A stretch of DNA of 64,000 nucleotides, taken from assembly GCA_015680685.1 (NCBI GenBank), contig MNCI01023951.1, positions 126,001 through 190,000 of the forward strand, in the 5' to 3' direction. Position numbers and translations under genes: made by a program. Source of the DNA: Gnetum montanum. Lineage: Eukaryota > Streptophyta > Gnetopsida > Gnetales > Gnetaceae. Shown here piece after piece: positions 23,240 to 35,559 of the stretch (position 1 is its first letter; every line of letters begins with the position of its first letter). A model generated the notes under the pieces. It saw nothing but the letters and a program-made list of their open reading frames with translations. It was not told the origin of the DNA and did no database searches.

Positions 23240-24127
23240 TGATGAGTGGTGAGGTACCCCTACACTCAACCATACGAATATGAGCGTAGCACATGCGATT
23301 TGTTTGAACTTCATAGACTAAGTGCCTACATGCCCCATGGAACACTTAGGGTTAATCATTCGTTGTCTTCCTAGACTTACTTGTAGTTGTCACGGTGTAT
23401 GGTTAAGTAAGTCCGAGGTATATGATTTTTATAGTCTTTTATGTTTTATGTCACCTATGCTAACAAGGTGAAAATTTGAGAAACTAATTACTAACTCTAA
23501 CTAATGAACTAATTCTAAATTACCTAGTGTCAGCATCCGTTCCCACTTACCGTACACACCCTAAACCAATGCAACCATGGCTACCAAATGCTAATTGTTG
23601 TTGGGTTCACCACGTGTAACGCACATGCTTGAAGTGGTCATACTGAGGCACTTAACTAGGAGGAAAGGGTTGAGAGAATCTAATCTAGCCTAAGTACGAT
23701 GAACATCCATTCCTTGATTATCCGTACACATCCTTAAATGCTCGTAATCAAGTTGTACTCATTCCGCATTACTAGGAGATAAGGGTTGAGAGAGAAAGAA
23801 ATAAATAAAATTAAATAAAATCCTATTCCATGCACTACAAGGTTTATCCAGGAAGTTCATCTTTATTTCTATACACAACTTGTGCTTAGGTACAATGCTG
23901 GTCGAATAAAGATTCGTTCACTTTAGGACTCCTACTGCAAGAACATGGAAAATATTCTATCTCTGGAGTGATCAATCTACCAAAGTTTTCCTACATCTAG
24001 CCTAGGATTAGGAAATAAAGGAGAGCTACCTCTTATTTATAGATTTTGTGATGGACTGCAATATCGTGTACGCGATATCATAGGGGACAACGCGATATCA
24101 TGGCCTATGTGATATTGCATCTCATCA
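23240..24127 (-). repeat. 3' LTR of E1
   Basis: 888 bp with TGATGAG/CTCATCA termini. U3 (about 24050-24127) carries GATATC-centred words such as CGATATC and a GTACGC spacer. A TATAAATAAGAG box follows in minus orientation. Confidence 0.88.
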
Positions 24128-24129
24128 TA

Positions 24130-24140
24130 CCCCCATGACT
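24130..24140 (-). other. Polypurine tract of E1
   Basis: Minus strand AGTCATGGGGG two bases before the 3' LTR TG. It would prime plus-strand DNA. The same core recurs inside the element at 24690, 26112 and 27380. Confidence 0.75.
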
Positions 24141-25877
24141 GAATGAAAACTTGTCCTCAAGTTCCTTAGAAAATATTGGGAAGGTATGGGATTATTGAGG
24201 TGAATGGAACTAATTGTATGACATGTGAATGGATCATCATTACAAGACTTGACAAAACTGGTGTTCATGACAACAAGGGTGACCACCTTATTACATTGAC
24301 ATCAGGCCTTAGTTGGTAGCTGAGAAAGAGAGAGAGAGAAAGAAGTGTTCCTATTGCCAACGCCTAGATTGTGCCTTTGTTGTCCATCCATAAGTGCATC
24401 ATCAATCTTTCTCCTTCCATAGCTGTTGTAGCGCTACTCCATTCCATGTGTTCCCTCCAGATCTTGTCCGTTGTTGCATGATCGCCATCTACACACACAA
24501 CACAACCTTATATTAGCAAGGGTAAATGAATTTCAATATAGTTAATACCTTGCTTCAGTGTAAGTCCATTGGCTAGGTTGTGGTATGGCTGATTTGGATC
24601 AGGAGATATATTAATGATGACTACCAGGGGTTAGGAAAAAATCGAAAAAAAATCAGGGCTAGGAGAAAATCGAAAAATAGGGCCCTGTACCCCCATGACT
24701 AATTGCAAACCTTCAGTAGCATTAGAATGGAGAAAGAAAAGGAATAAGAAGGATGAATAAAAACAGACAATGATAACGTTGATGAAATGGATGTCAATAT
24801 GGAAATGAACAAAATAATAAAGATTGCAAAATTTTTAAGGAAAATAATTTAACCGGTGCACCAAAGAGGAATGTCAGTGGGTCCTCCCCAAAGCAGGCTC
24901 ATGCCCTTAATTCCCTAACAAACCCACATTTAAAGAGTCCGTAGGCTATAGGAATGTCAATTGGAACAAGAGTTAAAGTCTTAACCACAAGAATTTACCA
25001 AAAGGAAAACCATGCATCAACCAAAATATATACACTAATGATACAACTGGCAATGAGGTGAAGAATGGAGAGAATGATGGAGAGAATAGAATGAAATGGA
25101 ATCCCAAGAACAAGGTGGTGTACAGCCCCTTATGTAGTTTATGATTAAAGTGACTTGAAAAATCTCATTCCAACATCGGTCTCAAACCAACCACATCTAG
25201 TGACTTCGCATCAATCCATTCGGCCAATCCATCCTCTTGAAGTAACAAGAATGCACCTCCAAAGAGCCACCACCATTTCAACAAAATAAAGGAGAGAATG
25301 GGAAGCGAGAAGGGCCTTAGTTAGAGGGAACATTTTTAGTTCCATAACTAGTTCTTGTAGCCCAAATGATTATTTCGTCTAAGGGGTGTGATTTGAATTC
25401 TCACTTTTTTTTGTTTTTTTTTGTTTTATGTGTTTATGCGTGAGAACCACACCATGCAAAGACTTTGTTATTTTTATTATCTCAGCTTCCTGATGATTGG
25501 GTAACATCATAATGGTAAGAAAACTCAAGAAGAAAACATCCAAGCACCCAAGAGAATTGCCAACACAAATGCATCAAGTTCCTTTGAAGTCACACCCTTT
25601 TCAATCTTTGAGTCCTTTCTTAGTTTGAGAAATGCACAGTCACCGATTCATTAAAGTTCTTATTATGAAGAAGACTGTACATTTTCAAGCCAAGAGAGAC
25701 CATAGAAACTGGTGGATGAATACATGAAGTGAACTCATTGTCTGCCATATCAAAAGAAACATATCTTAGTATCAACATCGTGACTTAAAGGTAAAAACCA
25801 AACATTAGAAATCAACATGAAAACAGTTCATACCATCACGAAGAACACTTATTGGGTGACAAACTTATAGGGTGGAT

Positions 25878-25910
<33 letters not shown>

Positions 25911-26095
25911 GAAAAGTATAATGATGTTGAAAAACAAAAACAAGAAAAGTTAAAGAAAGTTGTAAAACAAAAATATGTAAGAAAAAAACTTGTAAAACAA
26001 AAACGTTGTAAAACAAAAATGCGTGAAGCAAAAATGTGTAAAACAAAAACTTGTAAAATAAAAAACTTAAAAGAACTAAGGGCCTCATATGGTTA
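24141..26095 (-). other. E1 3' UTR, with small conserved W-rich frame remnant
   Basis: The 3' UTR shares blocks with E2 and E3. Around 24285-24510 the minus strand encodes a stretch aligning with small ORFs of E2 and E3 (IWREHMEW, AMEG, LWMDN, SYQLRPDV), here broken by a one-base deletion. A conserved noncoding block lies at 25438-25469. No other coding signal is seen. Confidence 0.55.
25878..25905. repeat. (CA)n microsatellite in E1 3' UTR
   Basis: About 14 CA units. E2 (about 41400-41416) and E3 (about 51286-51301) have shorter tracts at the same place. Confidence 0.95.
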
Positions 26096-29000
26096 GCATA
26101 GGTGACCATCTCCCCCATGACTGAGTGGAAAGGAAGAGATCCAAAATAATGAGCGCCTATTTGAATTTCTTAAAAGTGTCCAACTTCTCCCAATTGATGA
26201 TCTTAGATTAAGGGGTGGAAGTTGGCAATGCTCATATTCCAATGTGTCTATGCCTTCTTTGTTGGCATGGTTTGTCTCCTCAGTTCATTCCATGCATATT
26301 TATTTGCTCTTTCGAGTAGCTGTCAACCACAAGGTGTTTACTACTTATTGTATGGTTGCTACATACAGAAATCTTTGTTTCAAAATTTCAAGGGTACACC
26401 TGTTACATGGAGGCATTTCCTCCATGTCATCACTCGATGAATCACTGTATGTGATGCATGGAACTTTCCTCTTCTCGATCTTTCCATAAATTTTTATCTT
26501 AGAAATTTCCAAGGAAAGATCATGAATCCCTAGGTATGCATCTACTATACTTAGCCATGACCTTCCCATTATAATTGGGAGATCCCTGTTGTTGCTGTTA
26601 ACTTCTATCACTAGGAAGTTAGCTAGGTAGGACCAACCACACATAGTGGTAACAATGTCCTCCAGTAATCCCAAGGGAATGGTGATGGACTAGTCTGCCA
26701 ACTCTAGTTGGATGTTGCTTTTCTAAAGTTGGGGCAGGTTCCAAGCTTGATACATCTCTCATGATATTAAATTGACTCTAGAACCTAAGTCAAGAAGAGC
26801 CTTATGTGGTTCGTTCCCAGAAATTTGTAAATAGATTAAGGGTCTTCCGAGATCAGTTAGTTTCCTGGGAAGGTGGCCTACCTTGATCCAGTCGGTTACG
26901 GTATGCGTTAACATAACCGTATGCATACAGCTCTATTGGATTGAAGGGTGCTCCAAAGTGTTAGATGGTGGAGGCATGTACATCGGCTCAACCACTTGTT
27001 GTTGCGAGAGTTTGTCTGGGCTTCTAGTTCTGAAGAAAGGCCTTCTCTTTTAACAATTGTCAGAACCAGTAGTAGGTTAAATATTTATAGCTCTCGTAGC
27101 ATTACATTGTTGCAGTTGAGTGGGGAATTTTCCTTGCATTGTTGGAGCAGGAGGTGTTATGGGAATTACAGGTGGAAGAGGTGTGGATGACGTTGGAGGA
27201 TGCTGAGTATGTGGGGTTCCTCCCGGAGGAGAAGGAGTTCTCCTAAAGTACTCCCAAACTTGGTAGTGATGTTGGGGAGTTATGTGACTCATAGAGTCAC
27301 TTGGAGAGACCAGCTGCTGCACATAATAGCCATAAGGATCAGGTTTCCAGTAAGGGTACTATTGTATCGAAGGTGGCATCCCCCATGACTGTGTGTATTT
27401 CCACTACTAATGTTATCCAATGGGTTGTGGTGGAGTTCCACTTGGATAGTACGTTAGTGATTGGTGAAACTACCTTGGGTTACCTTGTGGATAAGGTAAC
27501 CTTCAGGGTGTTTTCCATTGGTTAACTCTTGGGTTAAGTGCATACACCCCAGACTCCTGTAGATGTGAGATGATTGGACAAAATCCCTTAGGATGGTCAT
27601 AGTGGTAGATCTCACATCCACTGTCATCATCTATGTCTGATTCCACAACTTCATCATAGATAGTAATTTTCCCCTTACCCTTGTTATGTGCAGGGCTTGA
27701 ATTTCTCCGCTTTGTCTTATCTTTGTCACTACTTTGTTCGGCCTTAGACTCTTCTACAATTTTCAATACAGTTTTAAGTCTAGAGTTTAAGGAATCCCAT
27801 AATTGATCCATCTTAGCTAATACTTCTATTGTTAATTTTTGAATCAACAAGGTTTTTCTATTCACCAACTCTTCAAGTGGTGACTCATCCTCTTCATCAC
27901 AAAATTTCACTCCCTTCTTCTGAAGGGAAGGATCATGGTTGTATTCTTTTGCACTCTTTCTTTTTTGTAGTTCACCTTCTTCTTTTACTACTTGTTCCAA
28001 CAAGTGATGAACATCATGGACTCTAAGTTTTGATAGTCTCCCTTGGGCATAAGTCCCAAGGGTTCTTCTAGTTTCTTGCCTTAACCCATCCACGATGTGG
28101 CGGAGTTGATCCCGTTGAGCGTATCCATGGCCCAATCAACAATGTAACAATGCATAGTAGCAGGCCATGGTAGCATCCAAGGGTTCATGATTACCTTGCT
28201 TCCATCCTTGGATCTGCTTACGCAAATTAGACACTCTGGAGTACGTTTGATACTTATCGTGGAAGAGTTCTAACATCGTACTCCACCTCCTGATGGTTTC
28301 TGGTTCTAAGGACTGGTACCAACTCTCTACTTATTTAATGAGTGTCCTTGGAAACAACTTAAGTTTTTTCCACTCGTTCTCAATGTTTTTCAAGGCGCAA
28401 GAATTGTGGAATACCTGTAAATGATGCTGCGGATCAGCATTTTATCCCCCTTTAAATCATGGGATTTTGTTCATGTCTAAGTGTTTGATCCGACTATCTT
28501 TTAAATGCCTTGTGGGAATTCTTACAACCTCCATTATATCGAGCATACTTCAAGTTGCAAGTAGGGGCTCTTCATGATCATCTCTTTCATGGTGCCTATG
28601 ATGTCTGCGTTGTTCCCTACTTTCCCTTCGTTTGTGCCCTTTTCCTCTCTCTCGAATCTCTCGTCAAGGTCTCTCATTTTTCTTACCTCTATCCTCATCA
28701 TTGTGCTCATGATGGCTGCATCCAGATGTGGAAGGAGAGGGTGAGTGATGAGATGAAGGAGAAGAGGAAGGAGAACCATTGCCATGACAATGCTTCCTAC
28801 CTTCTCTTCAGCTGCTACAACCTTGATCGTGATGACGATCTAAGTGTCCATCCTTGTCTTTTATTGTTGTTCCTTCTATGAATAGATGGTGTTCACGGGC
28901 ATCAGAACCAGGGTTATGTATCATTGATCATAGGTTCTGATACCCAACCTCCTCACCATTGTTAGGAGGGCAAGCATCATTTGTTAGAGGATCCATTATA

Positions 29001-29429
29001 ATGGGTCCATCATCTCCTATTTCACTAAGGATGTGTGGGCCTTTTCCCTTCAACAGTGTATGTTGTCTCTCCTTCCTTGAGTCCCCCATACATTGTAAAG
29101 TTGTGGGATGGTAATCCCTCACATCAAAATTTTCCACAACGTATTTAGTATAAAATTCTGTCATGCCAATCTGTGACAAAGCACAAAGAAGCATGTTTGG
29201 GACTGCATTATTCGGAGGTAACACAATGTTACCTTGCAAATATCTCTAGCACATCTGCTCATCTTGATGGAGGATAGAAGTAAAGTTAGAAATATACTCA
29301 TCGGGATGAGTATATTGCACCCTATATTGTTGAGGAATTGGCTGATTTAGGTTGTGTTTTTTATTATCAATTATTCTTTGTATTGTCCCTAGGTGATGAG
29401 TTGCTCTTATGAGAAGAAGAAGAAGACAT
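26096..29429 (-). pseudogene. gag: E1 gag-protease reading frame with in-frame stops
   Basis: ATG at 29429 (MSSSSSHKS). One minus frame holds all recognisable parts: YTHPDEYISNFTSILHQDE then QGNIVLPPNNAVPNMLLCAL (N-terminal domain), a His/Ser-rich linker, IENEWKKLKLFPRTL with VESWYQSLEPETIRRW (capsid-like), GHGYAQRDQLRHIVDGLR to LLEQVVKEEGELQKR, a basic/acidic tail, and CEIYHYDHPKGFCP (knuckle with the second Cys as Tyr). Then follow a Pro/Gln-rich segment and a retropepsin-like domain, active site Asp-Leu-Gly (26783-26791) instead of DSG, ending in DLPIIMGRSWLS. Stops include a TGA at 28808-28810 also present in E2. Gag would form particles. The protease is probably inactive here. No pol follows. 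Confidence 0.8.
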
Positions 29430-29548
29430 AGTGTCTTATTGGTGTGCTATTTACTATTATATAAATTTTCTTTAATTAACCTGAGGTTCATTTAGGCTCC
29501 CAACGATGTGAGTGATATCCTATGTTCTATTTAGCACACAAACACTTA

Positions 29549-29568
29549 GTCCTTGACAACAGCACCAA
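29549..29568 (-). other. Primer binding site of E1
   Basis: Minus strand TTGGTGCTGTTGTCAAGGAC directly after the 5' LTR; a diverged tRNA-Asp-type site as in Athila-like elements. Confidence 0.7.
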
Positions 29569-30487
29569 TGATGAGTGGCGAGGTACCCCTACACTCAACT
29601 ATACGAATATGAGCATAGCATGTGCAATCTAGTCGAACTCCATAGACTAAGTGCCTACATGCCCCATGGAATAGTTAGGGTTAAGCATTCGTTGTCTTCC
29701 CAAACTTACTTGTAGTTGTCACAGTGTATGGTTAAGTAAGTCCGAGGTATATGATTTTTATAGTATTTTATGTTTTATGTCACCTATGCTAACAAGGTAA
29801 AGGGTTGAGAAACTAATTACTAACTCTAACTAATGAACCAAGTCTAAATTACCTGGTGTCAGCATCCGTTCCCACTTACCGTACACACCCTGAACCAATG
29901 CAACCATGGCTACCAAACACTAATCATTACTGGGATCACCATGCATAATGCACGTGCTCGAAGTGGTCATACTGAGGCACTTAACTAGGAGGAAAGGGTT
30001 GAGAGAATCTAATCTAGCCTAAGTGCGATGAGCATCCATTCCTTGATTATTCATACACATCCTTAAATGCTCGTAATCAAGTCATACTCATTCCGCATTA
30101 CTAGGAGATAAGGGTTGAGAGAGGAAGCAATAAATAACATTAAATAAAATCCTATTCCATGCACTACAAGGTTTATCTAGGAAGTTTGTCTTTATTTTGA
30201 TACACAACTTGTGTTTAGGTATAATGCTGGTCGAATAAAGATCCGTTCACTTTAGGACTCCTACTATGGGCACATGGAAAATATTCTATCCCTAGAGTCA
30301 TCAATCTACCAAAGTTTCCCTACTTCTATCCTTGGATTAGGAAATAAGGGAGAGTCACCTCTTATTTATAGATTTTGCAGTGGACCACAATATCACATAT
30401 GTGATATCGCAGGGGACAATGAGATATCGCATACGCGATATCGCATGGGATGCGATATCGTAGCCTATGCGATATCGCGTCTCATCA
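29569..30487 (-). repeat. 5' LTR of E1
   Basis: 919 bp with the same termini as the 3' copy. U3 (30388-30480) has at least four GATATC-centred palindromes, including GATATCGCATACGCGATATC. TATAAATAAG reads at 30361-30370 on the minus strand. Confidence 0.88.
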
Positions 30488-30492
30488 TACTT
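30488..30492. repeat. E1 target-site duplication, right copy
   Basis: TACTT, identical to 23235-23239. Confidence 0.85.
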
Positions 30493-31310
30493 GCTCTTCT
30501 GTTTTGTGTGTTAGAATATGGCTAGGACCAAAATTCTTATCTATCTTTATGTTATTTCATCTAACTGAACAACCATCATCTAGAAGACAAACTTCATGCT
30601 ATCCATGTGTTGATTGAAAGCTTGTACCTATTTCTTCTTAGGTTTCATCTAAAATTAACAAAATTCTTAATCAAATCCAAGAAAAAATAAACAAAAATAT
30701 AAGCTCCAAGTATAATCTCCAAGAGCTTTGATACCAATAACGTTGGAGCAAGTTCAATCCACAAATAATTCACCTTCAAATACTAAATCTAGATATTATG
30801 CAAAGATAAAAAGTTTTTCCTACAAAATAAGAAAACTAGATATCTTCAATTAATTTATTATAAGATTATAACAAGATTATTAAAACATACAACATCCAAA
30901 ACCTATCATCCTCAAACACTATTGCAAAGCATGAGGTCCTATAATCACACAATGGTTTTCCTTAATGTAAGATACAATCAATAAAGAATCTCTTTCAAAA
31001 CCTAAGACTAGGATCTCAACTCACAAGTAAGACACAAGAGAATATAACACATAGACCAACATATCATATGTTAATCTTGGAGTTACAATCATGAATCACA
31101 CTTACCCAATGTGCTTACCCTCTCTCTCTTGCTCAACTCTCCATTCTCAAGAGCTTTCTTCTCACTCATCTTCAAAAATGATGAAAATACAATAATATTT
31201 ATCACAAATTAGAATATAAAAAACCTAGAAACCTTTCCTTAAGTCAACTTGAGGCTCTTCAGATATTTTCCAAGTCTTCTCATCTTCTTCTCAACTGTTT
31301 GCATCATTTT
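30493..31310 (-). mobile_element. 5' end of the Reina-like element: primer site and putative LTR part
   Basis: On the minus strand TGGTATCAAAGC at 30725-30736 is a near match to the tRNA-Met primer site used by chromoviruses. Sequence to its right would be the 5' LTR and sequence to its left the untranslated start of the element, cut by E1. The LTR termini were not resolved; CTCCAAC just right of the primer site may be the LTR end. No coding sequence is visible. Confidence 0.45.
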
Positions 31311-31315
31311 CCATC
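31311..31315. repeat. Solo LTR target-site duplication, left copy
   Basis: CCATC, repeated exactly at 32140-32144. Confidence 0.8.
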
Positions 31316-32139
31316 TGATGAATTGTGATTCATCATGCTACAATATTGGACCTCCGATATCATATCCATGATATCGGGTACGCAATATCACAGCCCAAAT
31401 AATGATATTAGATACATGATATCGTGACTCCTGTGTGAGGCTATAAATAGACATGTAGGCGCATGAGAGGAGTCAGTTTGGAAATAGTTAGTTTTTCAGT
31501 TAGTAGATAGAAGTTAGTTCATTTCTTAGTTCCTCTCAATCCTTTCTCCTAGTGCATGCTTGCAGTGTGATGATTGTAATTGTATGGCATCCTTTATTCA
31601 AGTGTGGCGTACTTGGACATGCACATGACTGGAAATAAAGATCAAGATTACTTCATCATTGCAGCATTCACTTAGTTTAATTACTTAATTTTAATTATTA
31701 TTAAACATGAAATATATACAACTTAATCATAAGCATCTACATGTGACTGCTTGGTATCTCAATAGCGTACTCGGGCCATGCGCTTGGTAATCCCAATGGT
31801 AGTCTTGCACAAGGCCTAAGATGTGTATGGATGAATAAGGAATAGATGCTCATTGCACTTAGGCTAGCTTAGACTCTCTTCACCCTTTCTCTCTTGGCTT
31901 ACAAGTTATTTTCCATTGCCTCTCGGAGTAGCATCAATTTAGGAATACATCATACACCTCTCTCTGGACTAAACCATACATGACAAAGAAAATACTAGTC
32001 CAAGTGGGAAGATAGCAAACTGCAATCAATGAGTAACTATCTAGATACCACAACTAGCCCATCTATGGAGTTTGACTGGATCATGTGTGAAACACTCGTA
32101 TTTGTATGGTTGAGTGTAGGGGTACCTCACCAATCATCA
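31316..32139 (+). mobile_element. Solo LTR of the E-family, + orientation
   Basis: 824 bp, starting TGATGAATTGTGATTC and ending GTACCTCACCAATCATCA, flanked by CCATC duplications. U3 has GATATC words (31355-31425) and CTATAAATAG near 31441. The tail matches the ends of the other E LTRs. No internal region is attached, so it arose by recombination between two LTRs. It is closest to the E4 LTR type. Confidence 0.85.
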
Positions 32140-32144
32140 CCATC
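32140..32144. repeat. Solo LTR target-site duplication, right copy
   Basis: CCATC, identical to 31311-31315. Confidence 0.8.
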
Positions 32145-32255
32145 ATATTCTAGCTATCTTCCAAACTGGAATAGGTGTTTTAAGAAGTTTCCTCATCTAT
32201 ACGAGTCATCTCTAACCTTGGGAATACATCTTTGTATTAATCCAGCTCTCAAGTA

Positions 32256-32597
32256 AGACATCTACTATTTTTATGATACATCTCTTTTGGAGGCCAAGAT
32301 GTCTCCATTTCTAGTAAGATGTATTGCCTAAGACATCTCGTTAGTAGGTGAGACATCTTTTCGGAGATGTCTTCTGACTTTGGAAGATGTCTCATACAAG
32401 ATGTCTTTTTCATAGATGAGACGTCTTACCTTATATGTCAACTCAAACAGTAAGACATCTACTATAAACTCCAAACATTTCTTCTCCATCCTAAGCCTTA
32501 GCCAAATCATTTTCCAATACATTAAAACATCTCTCTAGTATCCAAAACTTGTAAAATACACATGTAGGGAAGAAAAAGAGGATCGAAAGAGATGTCT
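32256..32597. repeat. Cluster of AGACATCT/AGATGTCT words in both orientations
   Basis: Exact copies start at 32256, 32297, 32331, 32351, 32365, 32385, 32399, 32453 and 32590, and a palindromic variant AGACGTCT at 32419. Several extend to TGTCTC/GAGACA, the auxin-response core. The cluster may be promoter-like or LTR U3 sequence. No gene is attached. Confidence 0.6.
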
Positions 32598-32599
32598 CT

Positions 32600-33302
32600 A
32601 CACCAAATATAATCTTCACAAACAATATATAGTACATAGATTTTTCCTTAAAAAATAGTGTAGAATGAAACAACTGATACTAGAAATCTAAAGATTAAAC
32701 TAAAAAGTAATCTTAAACTACTATCTAATCATTAGGTTGTTCTTCTAATTCCTCCTTATCAAACTAATAGCTAGATAGTCAAGCACAAGGGGTAGCAATA
32801 AACAAAGAGTTAGAATGTAAACATACACACATAAATTAAATAACAAATAATAATTCAAATGAATAATTAAACTAACAAATTAAAAACTCCACCACCACTC
32901 ACTAAGCCTAATAAATGAACTAAAAAATAAAATATATTTACTAACCATTACTAATGACATAAATACCTAACTCACTAATAAGAAATGCTTGTCACATGGT
33001 TACTATAAAGAAAAATGATGCTTACTAATCAATGTTTCCTGCATAAGTATTTAGCTTACCACTAAAATGCTTCATGCATTATCACCACAAAATTTATCAT
33101 TACTAACCTAAATTGAATATAATCCCTAATGATTGAATATACAAACATAATAATTCCCTAGGTGATGGGGAGTCATATCCAAATCACTTATGAAGCCAAA
33201 AACATTAAGATGTCAAACAAAAGGCCAAAGTTGAAATATATAGGTTCTAATGATTAGCTAAAAATGAAGAAAAATGGTAAAAAGGAAATTTAAGCTCATA
33301 TA
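32600..33302. other. AT-rich stretch, no gene seen
   Basis: No open frame with a recognisable motif on either strand. Short minus frames at 32328-32673 overlap the repeated words and are not coding. Confidence 0.5.
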
Positions 33303-34185
33303 GATCATTCTAGGCTACTAAAATGATAAAAATAAAATTTTAAATAAATTACAAAAAAATGGAAAAATTGATAAAAAGAGATTGTTACCAATTATAGGGA
33401 TCAAAAGATTGTCAAAAGCTCCAAAAGCTAAAAGTCAAATCCTAAATGAATTTCAAAAAGAACAAAAAATGATAAAGAAAATTGTTACCAAATACAAGGA
33501 TCAAAAAATGTTAAAATTTGATAAAGGCTAAAACTCAAACTCTAATTAATTATAAAAAATACAAAAATTATAAAAGTTTATTATCACCAAATTTGAGGAT
33601 CAAATGACTATCAAAAGCTACTAAAGGTAGAAAATCAAATTCAAATGACTTATAAACAAATGAGAAAAAGATATTTTTAACAAATATAAGGATCAAAATA
33701 CTATCAAAATTTGCTAAAGGTTAAAAATAAATTTTCAATGAATTATAAAAAAATGTAAAAATGATAAAAAGATATTGTTATCAAAAATATCCATCGAAAG
33801 CTACTAAAGGATGAAAATAAAATTCCAAATGAATTATAAAAATAAATGTTAAAATAATAAAAAGTGATTATTACCAAAAATAGGAATTAAAATATTATTA
33901 AGAGGTAATAAATATTATAAATCAAATTTCAAATGAATTAAAAAATGATAAAATAAAAAAAGAAATTATTACCAAATATAGGAATCAAAAGACTATCATA
34001 AGCTACTAAAATTAAAAATAAAATTCCAAATGATTGACAAAAAATACAAAATTCATAAAAAATATTATTACCAAATACTGGGATCAAAAGACTATCCAAA
34101 GCTATAATAGGTTGAAAATTAAATTCTAAATGAATTACAAAACATATGTAAAAATGATAAAAAGAGATTGGTACCTAGAAACAAG
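33303..34185 (+). repeat. Diverged tandem array, period about 98 bp, nine copies
   Basis: Units begin near 33303, 33399, 33499, 33598, 33691, 33785, 33884, 33982 and 34082, with spacings of 93-104 bp. Each has GATCAAAAGACTATCAAAAG at the start, then GCTACTAAAGG, AATTCCAAATGAATTATAAA and ATTGTTACCAAATA at the end. Copies are visibly diverged and AT-rich. A partial unit may continue after 34186. It encodes nothing evident. Confidence 0.8.
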
Positions 34186-35050
34186 GATTAAATGAGACAA
34201 AACGAGGTCAAAACATTTTTTAACATTTCATACATAAGAATAAATCATAGATAAATGATAAATCTTAGAAAATATGCATAAAATAATTTATTTTTAAAAA
34301 TAGACATTGAAATCAAAGAGTTACTAAACAAATAGAGATTGGAAAAAATGTATTTATATAAAACAAAATAAAAACCAAAATCTATAAGAGAAAGAAAAAG
34401 CATGAAATCACCCTACCTAAAATGATAGTGTTGTAGAAAGAAATCTTTGTGATACTTAGATCATTAAAGTAGGCTTCAAACATACACAAAATTGTAAGTC
34501 AATGATGGCATCTAAGCAAAACCTAAAATATGATCTAAAACTATGGCTTACCAAAGGTCTTGGTTGACATCATAGATCTAGATTTAGCTTCCCTCCAAAC
34601 TAGCAAGCTCTTCCTCTCTTGTTCAATCTCCCAAATGTCATCTATACAAAGGGATGATCTTTCATGAAATAGTTTTTAGATATAAATGCTTACATTTATT
34701 TGGCACCATTAAAATAAAAGGATAATCTAATGGAAAACTAAAAAGAAAAAGAAATTATAATTATAAAAATATTTTAAAATATTTTTCTAACATGGACTAG
34801 TGCCTAGTGATGGCCTAAAAACAAAAAGTAGGCATATAGTAATATCTAAGCCCATGATAATAGCTATGTCTAAGTCCAACTAATAACAAAGTCCATGGTG
34901 AAAAGATCAAACTATAACTAGCAAAGGAGCAAACACAAGACCTTCTAAAACATAAGTTAAAAGTAAAAACGAAAATTAAAAATATAAAATATAAAAAATT
35001 ATTAATCTACAGAAAAAAAAAGTATCTAAACAAAGCATACCACAAATAAA
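34186..35050. other. AT-rich stretch, no gene seen
   Basis: Poly-A/T-rich sequence without recognisable frames. Nothing is supported beyond general resemblance to the neighbouring AT-rich DNA. Confidence 0.5.
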
Positions 35051-35068
35051 ACTAGTATCCCATGTACC
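35051..35068 (+). repeat. Flanking imperfect direct repeat, left copy
   Basis: ACTAGTATCCCATGTACC and the right copy at 35578-35595 match at 16 of 18 bases. They bracket the exon-like island. Confidence 0.5.
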
Positions 35069-35228
35069 ACACATTTTCAAAAGACAATTATTTCAAACTC
35101 CTTACAGCTAACTACTTCAGAAAAAATGCAAATTTTACGGCATGTTCACTTCCAAATTATATCTCAAGCCCCAACATTCAAGATGAATGCTAATCAGTTG
35201 TTTCTCTTATTGCAGCCATGGATTCATA

Positions 35229-35420
35229 TCAGAGATCCAAATAATCACCATCATCAGGCCTCGCTTCAGAAGAACGTCTCCTAATTAAGCCACAGTTCTC
35301 TACACTAGTTGGCCTTTTCCTCTTTCTTCCACCTATGTTCTCTTCCGAAAATCCACATCCAGGAAAAGTTACACACATTTCAGCGAATGGTCGACCTCGG
35401 GATTGCATTTTCATTCCCTG
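35229..35420 (-). pseudogene. Exon-like island, possible terminal exon of a host gene (captured or relic)
   Basis: The minus strand has a 61-codon frame from ATG 35414 to TAA 35229, preceded by CCACAG at 35416-35421, a plausible splice acceptor. The product ends with GRPFAEMCVTFPGCGFSEE, then NIGGRKRKRPTSVENCGLI and a DGDYLDL tail: a basic patch (RKRKRP) like a nuclear signal and a defined acidic end. GC content and codon use are clearly higher than the surrounding AT-rich DNA, and it lies within a 527-bp interval bounded by an imperfect direct repeat. I do not recognise the protein. It could be the last exon of a real gene, a fragment carried by a transposon, or LTR sequence. No partner exon was found nearby. 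Confidence 0.35.
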
Positions 35421-35559
35421 TGGAATGCTTAGTTTAGCATGTTTCCTCTATATTAGTCTCAGTCAACATGGTTTCTCTTCCTCCTTTCCTCACTCTATAT
35501 GTCTGAAAGTTGCTTATGTACTTAATTTTATTTTCTATTAATAAAATTCTCTTTTTGGG

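Larger units (their letters stand above)
23240..30487 (-). mobile_element. E1: complete non-autonomous gag-protease LTR retrotransposon (TR-GAG type)
   Basis: 7,248 bp on the minus strand. LTRs at 29569-30487 (5', 919 bp) and 23240-24127 (3', 888 bp) both have TGATGAG and CTCATCA ends, and the element is flanked by TACTT duplications. Internal order on the minus strand is primer site, gag, protease-like domain, a long 3' UTR with (CA)n and a polypurine tract at the 3' LTR. No RT, RNase H or integrase motif occurs between the protease and the 3' UTR, where element A has about 3 kb of pol. It interrupts the Reina-like remnant. It would need enzymes from another element to move. The LTRs differ visibly, so the insertion is not recent. 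Confidence 0.88.

Noticed and set aside
25849-26118. ORFs coding Cys-Val or Thr-His repeats
   Set aside because: They are translations of the (CA)n microsatellite and poly-A/T flank, not proteins.
27829-28881. + strand ORFs within E1
   Set aside because: Antisense shadows of the minus-strand gag, which shows the conserved blocks.
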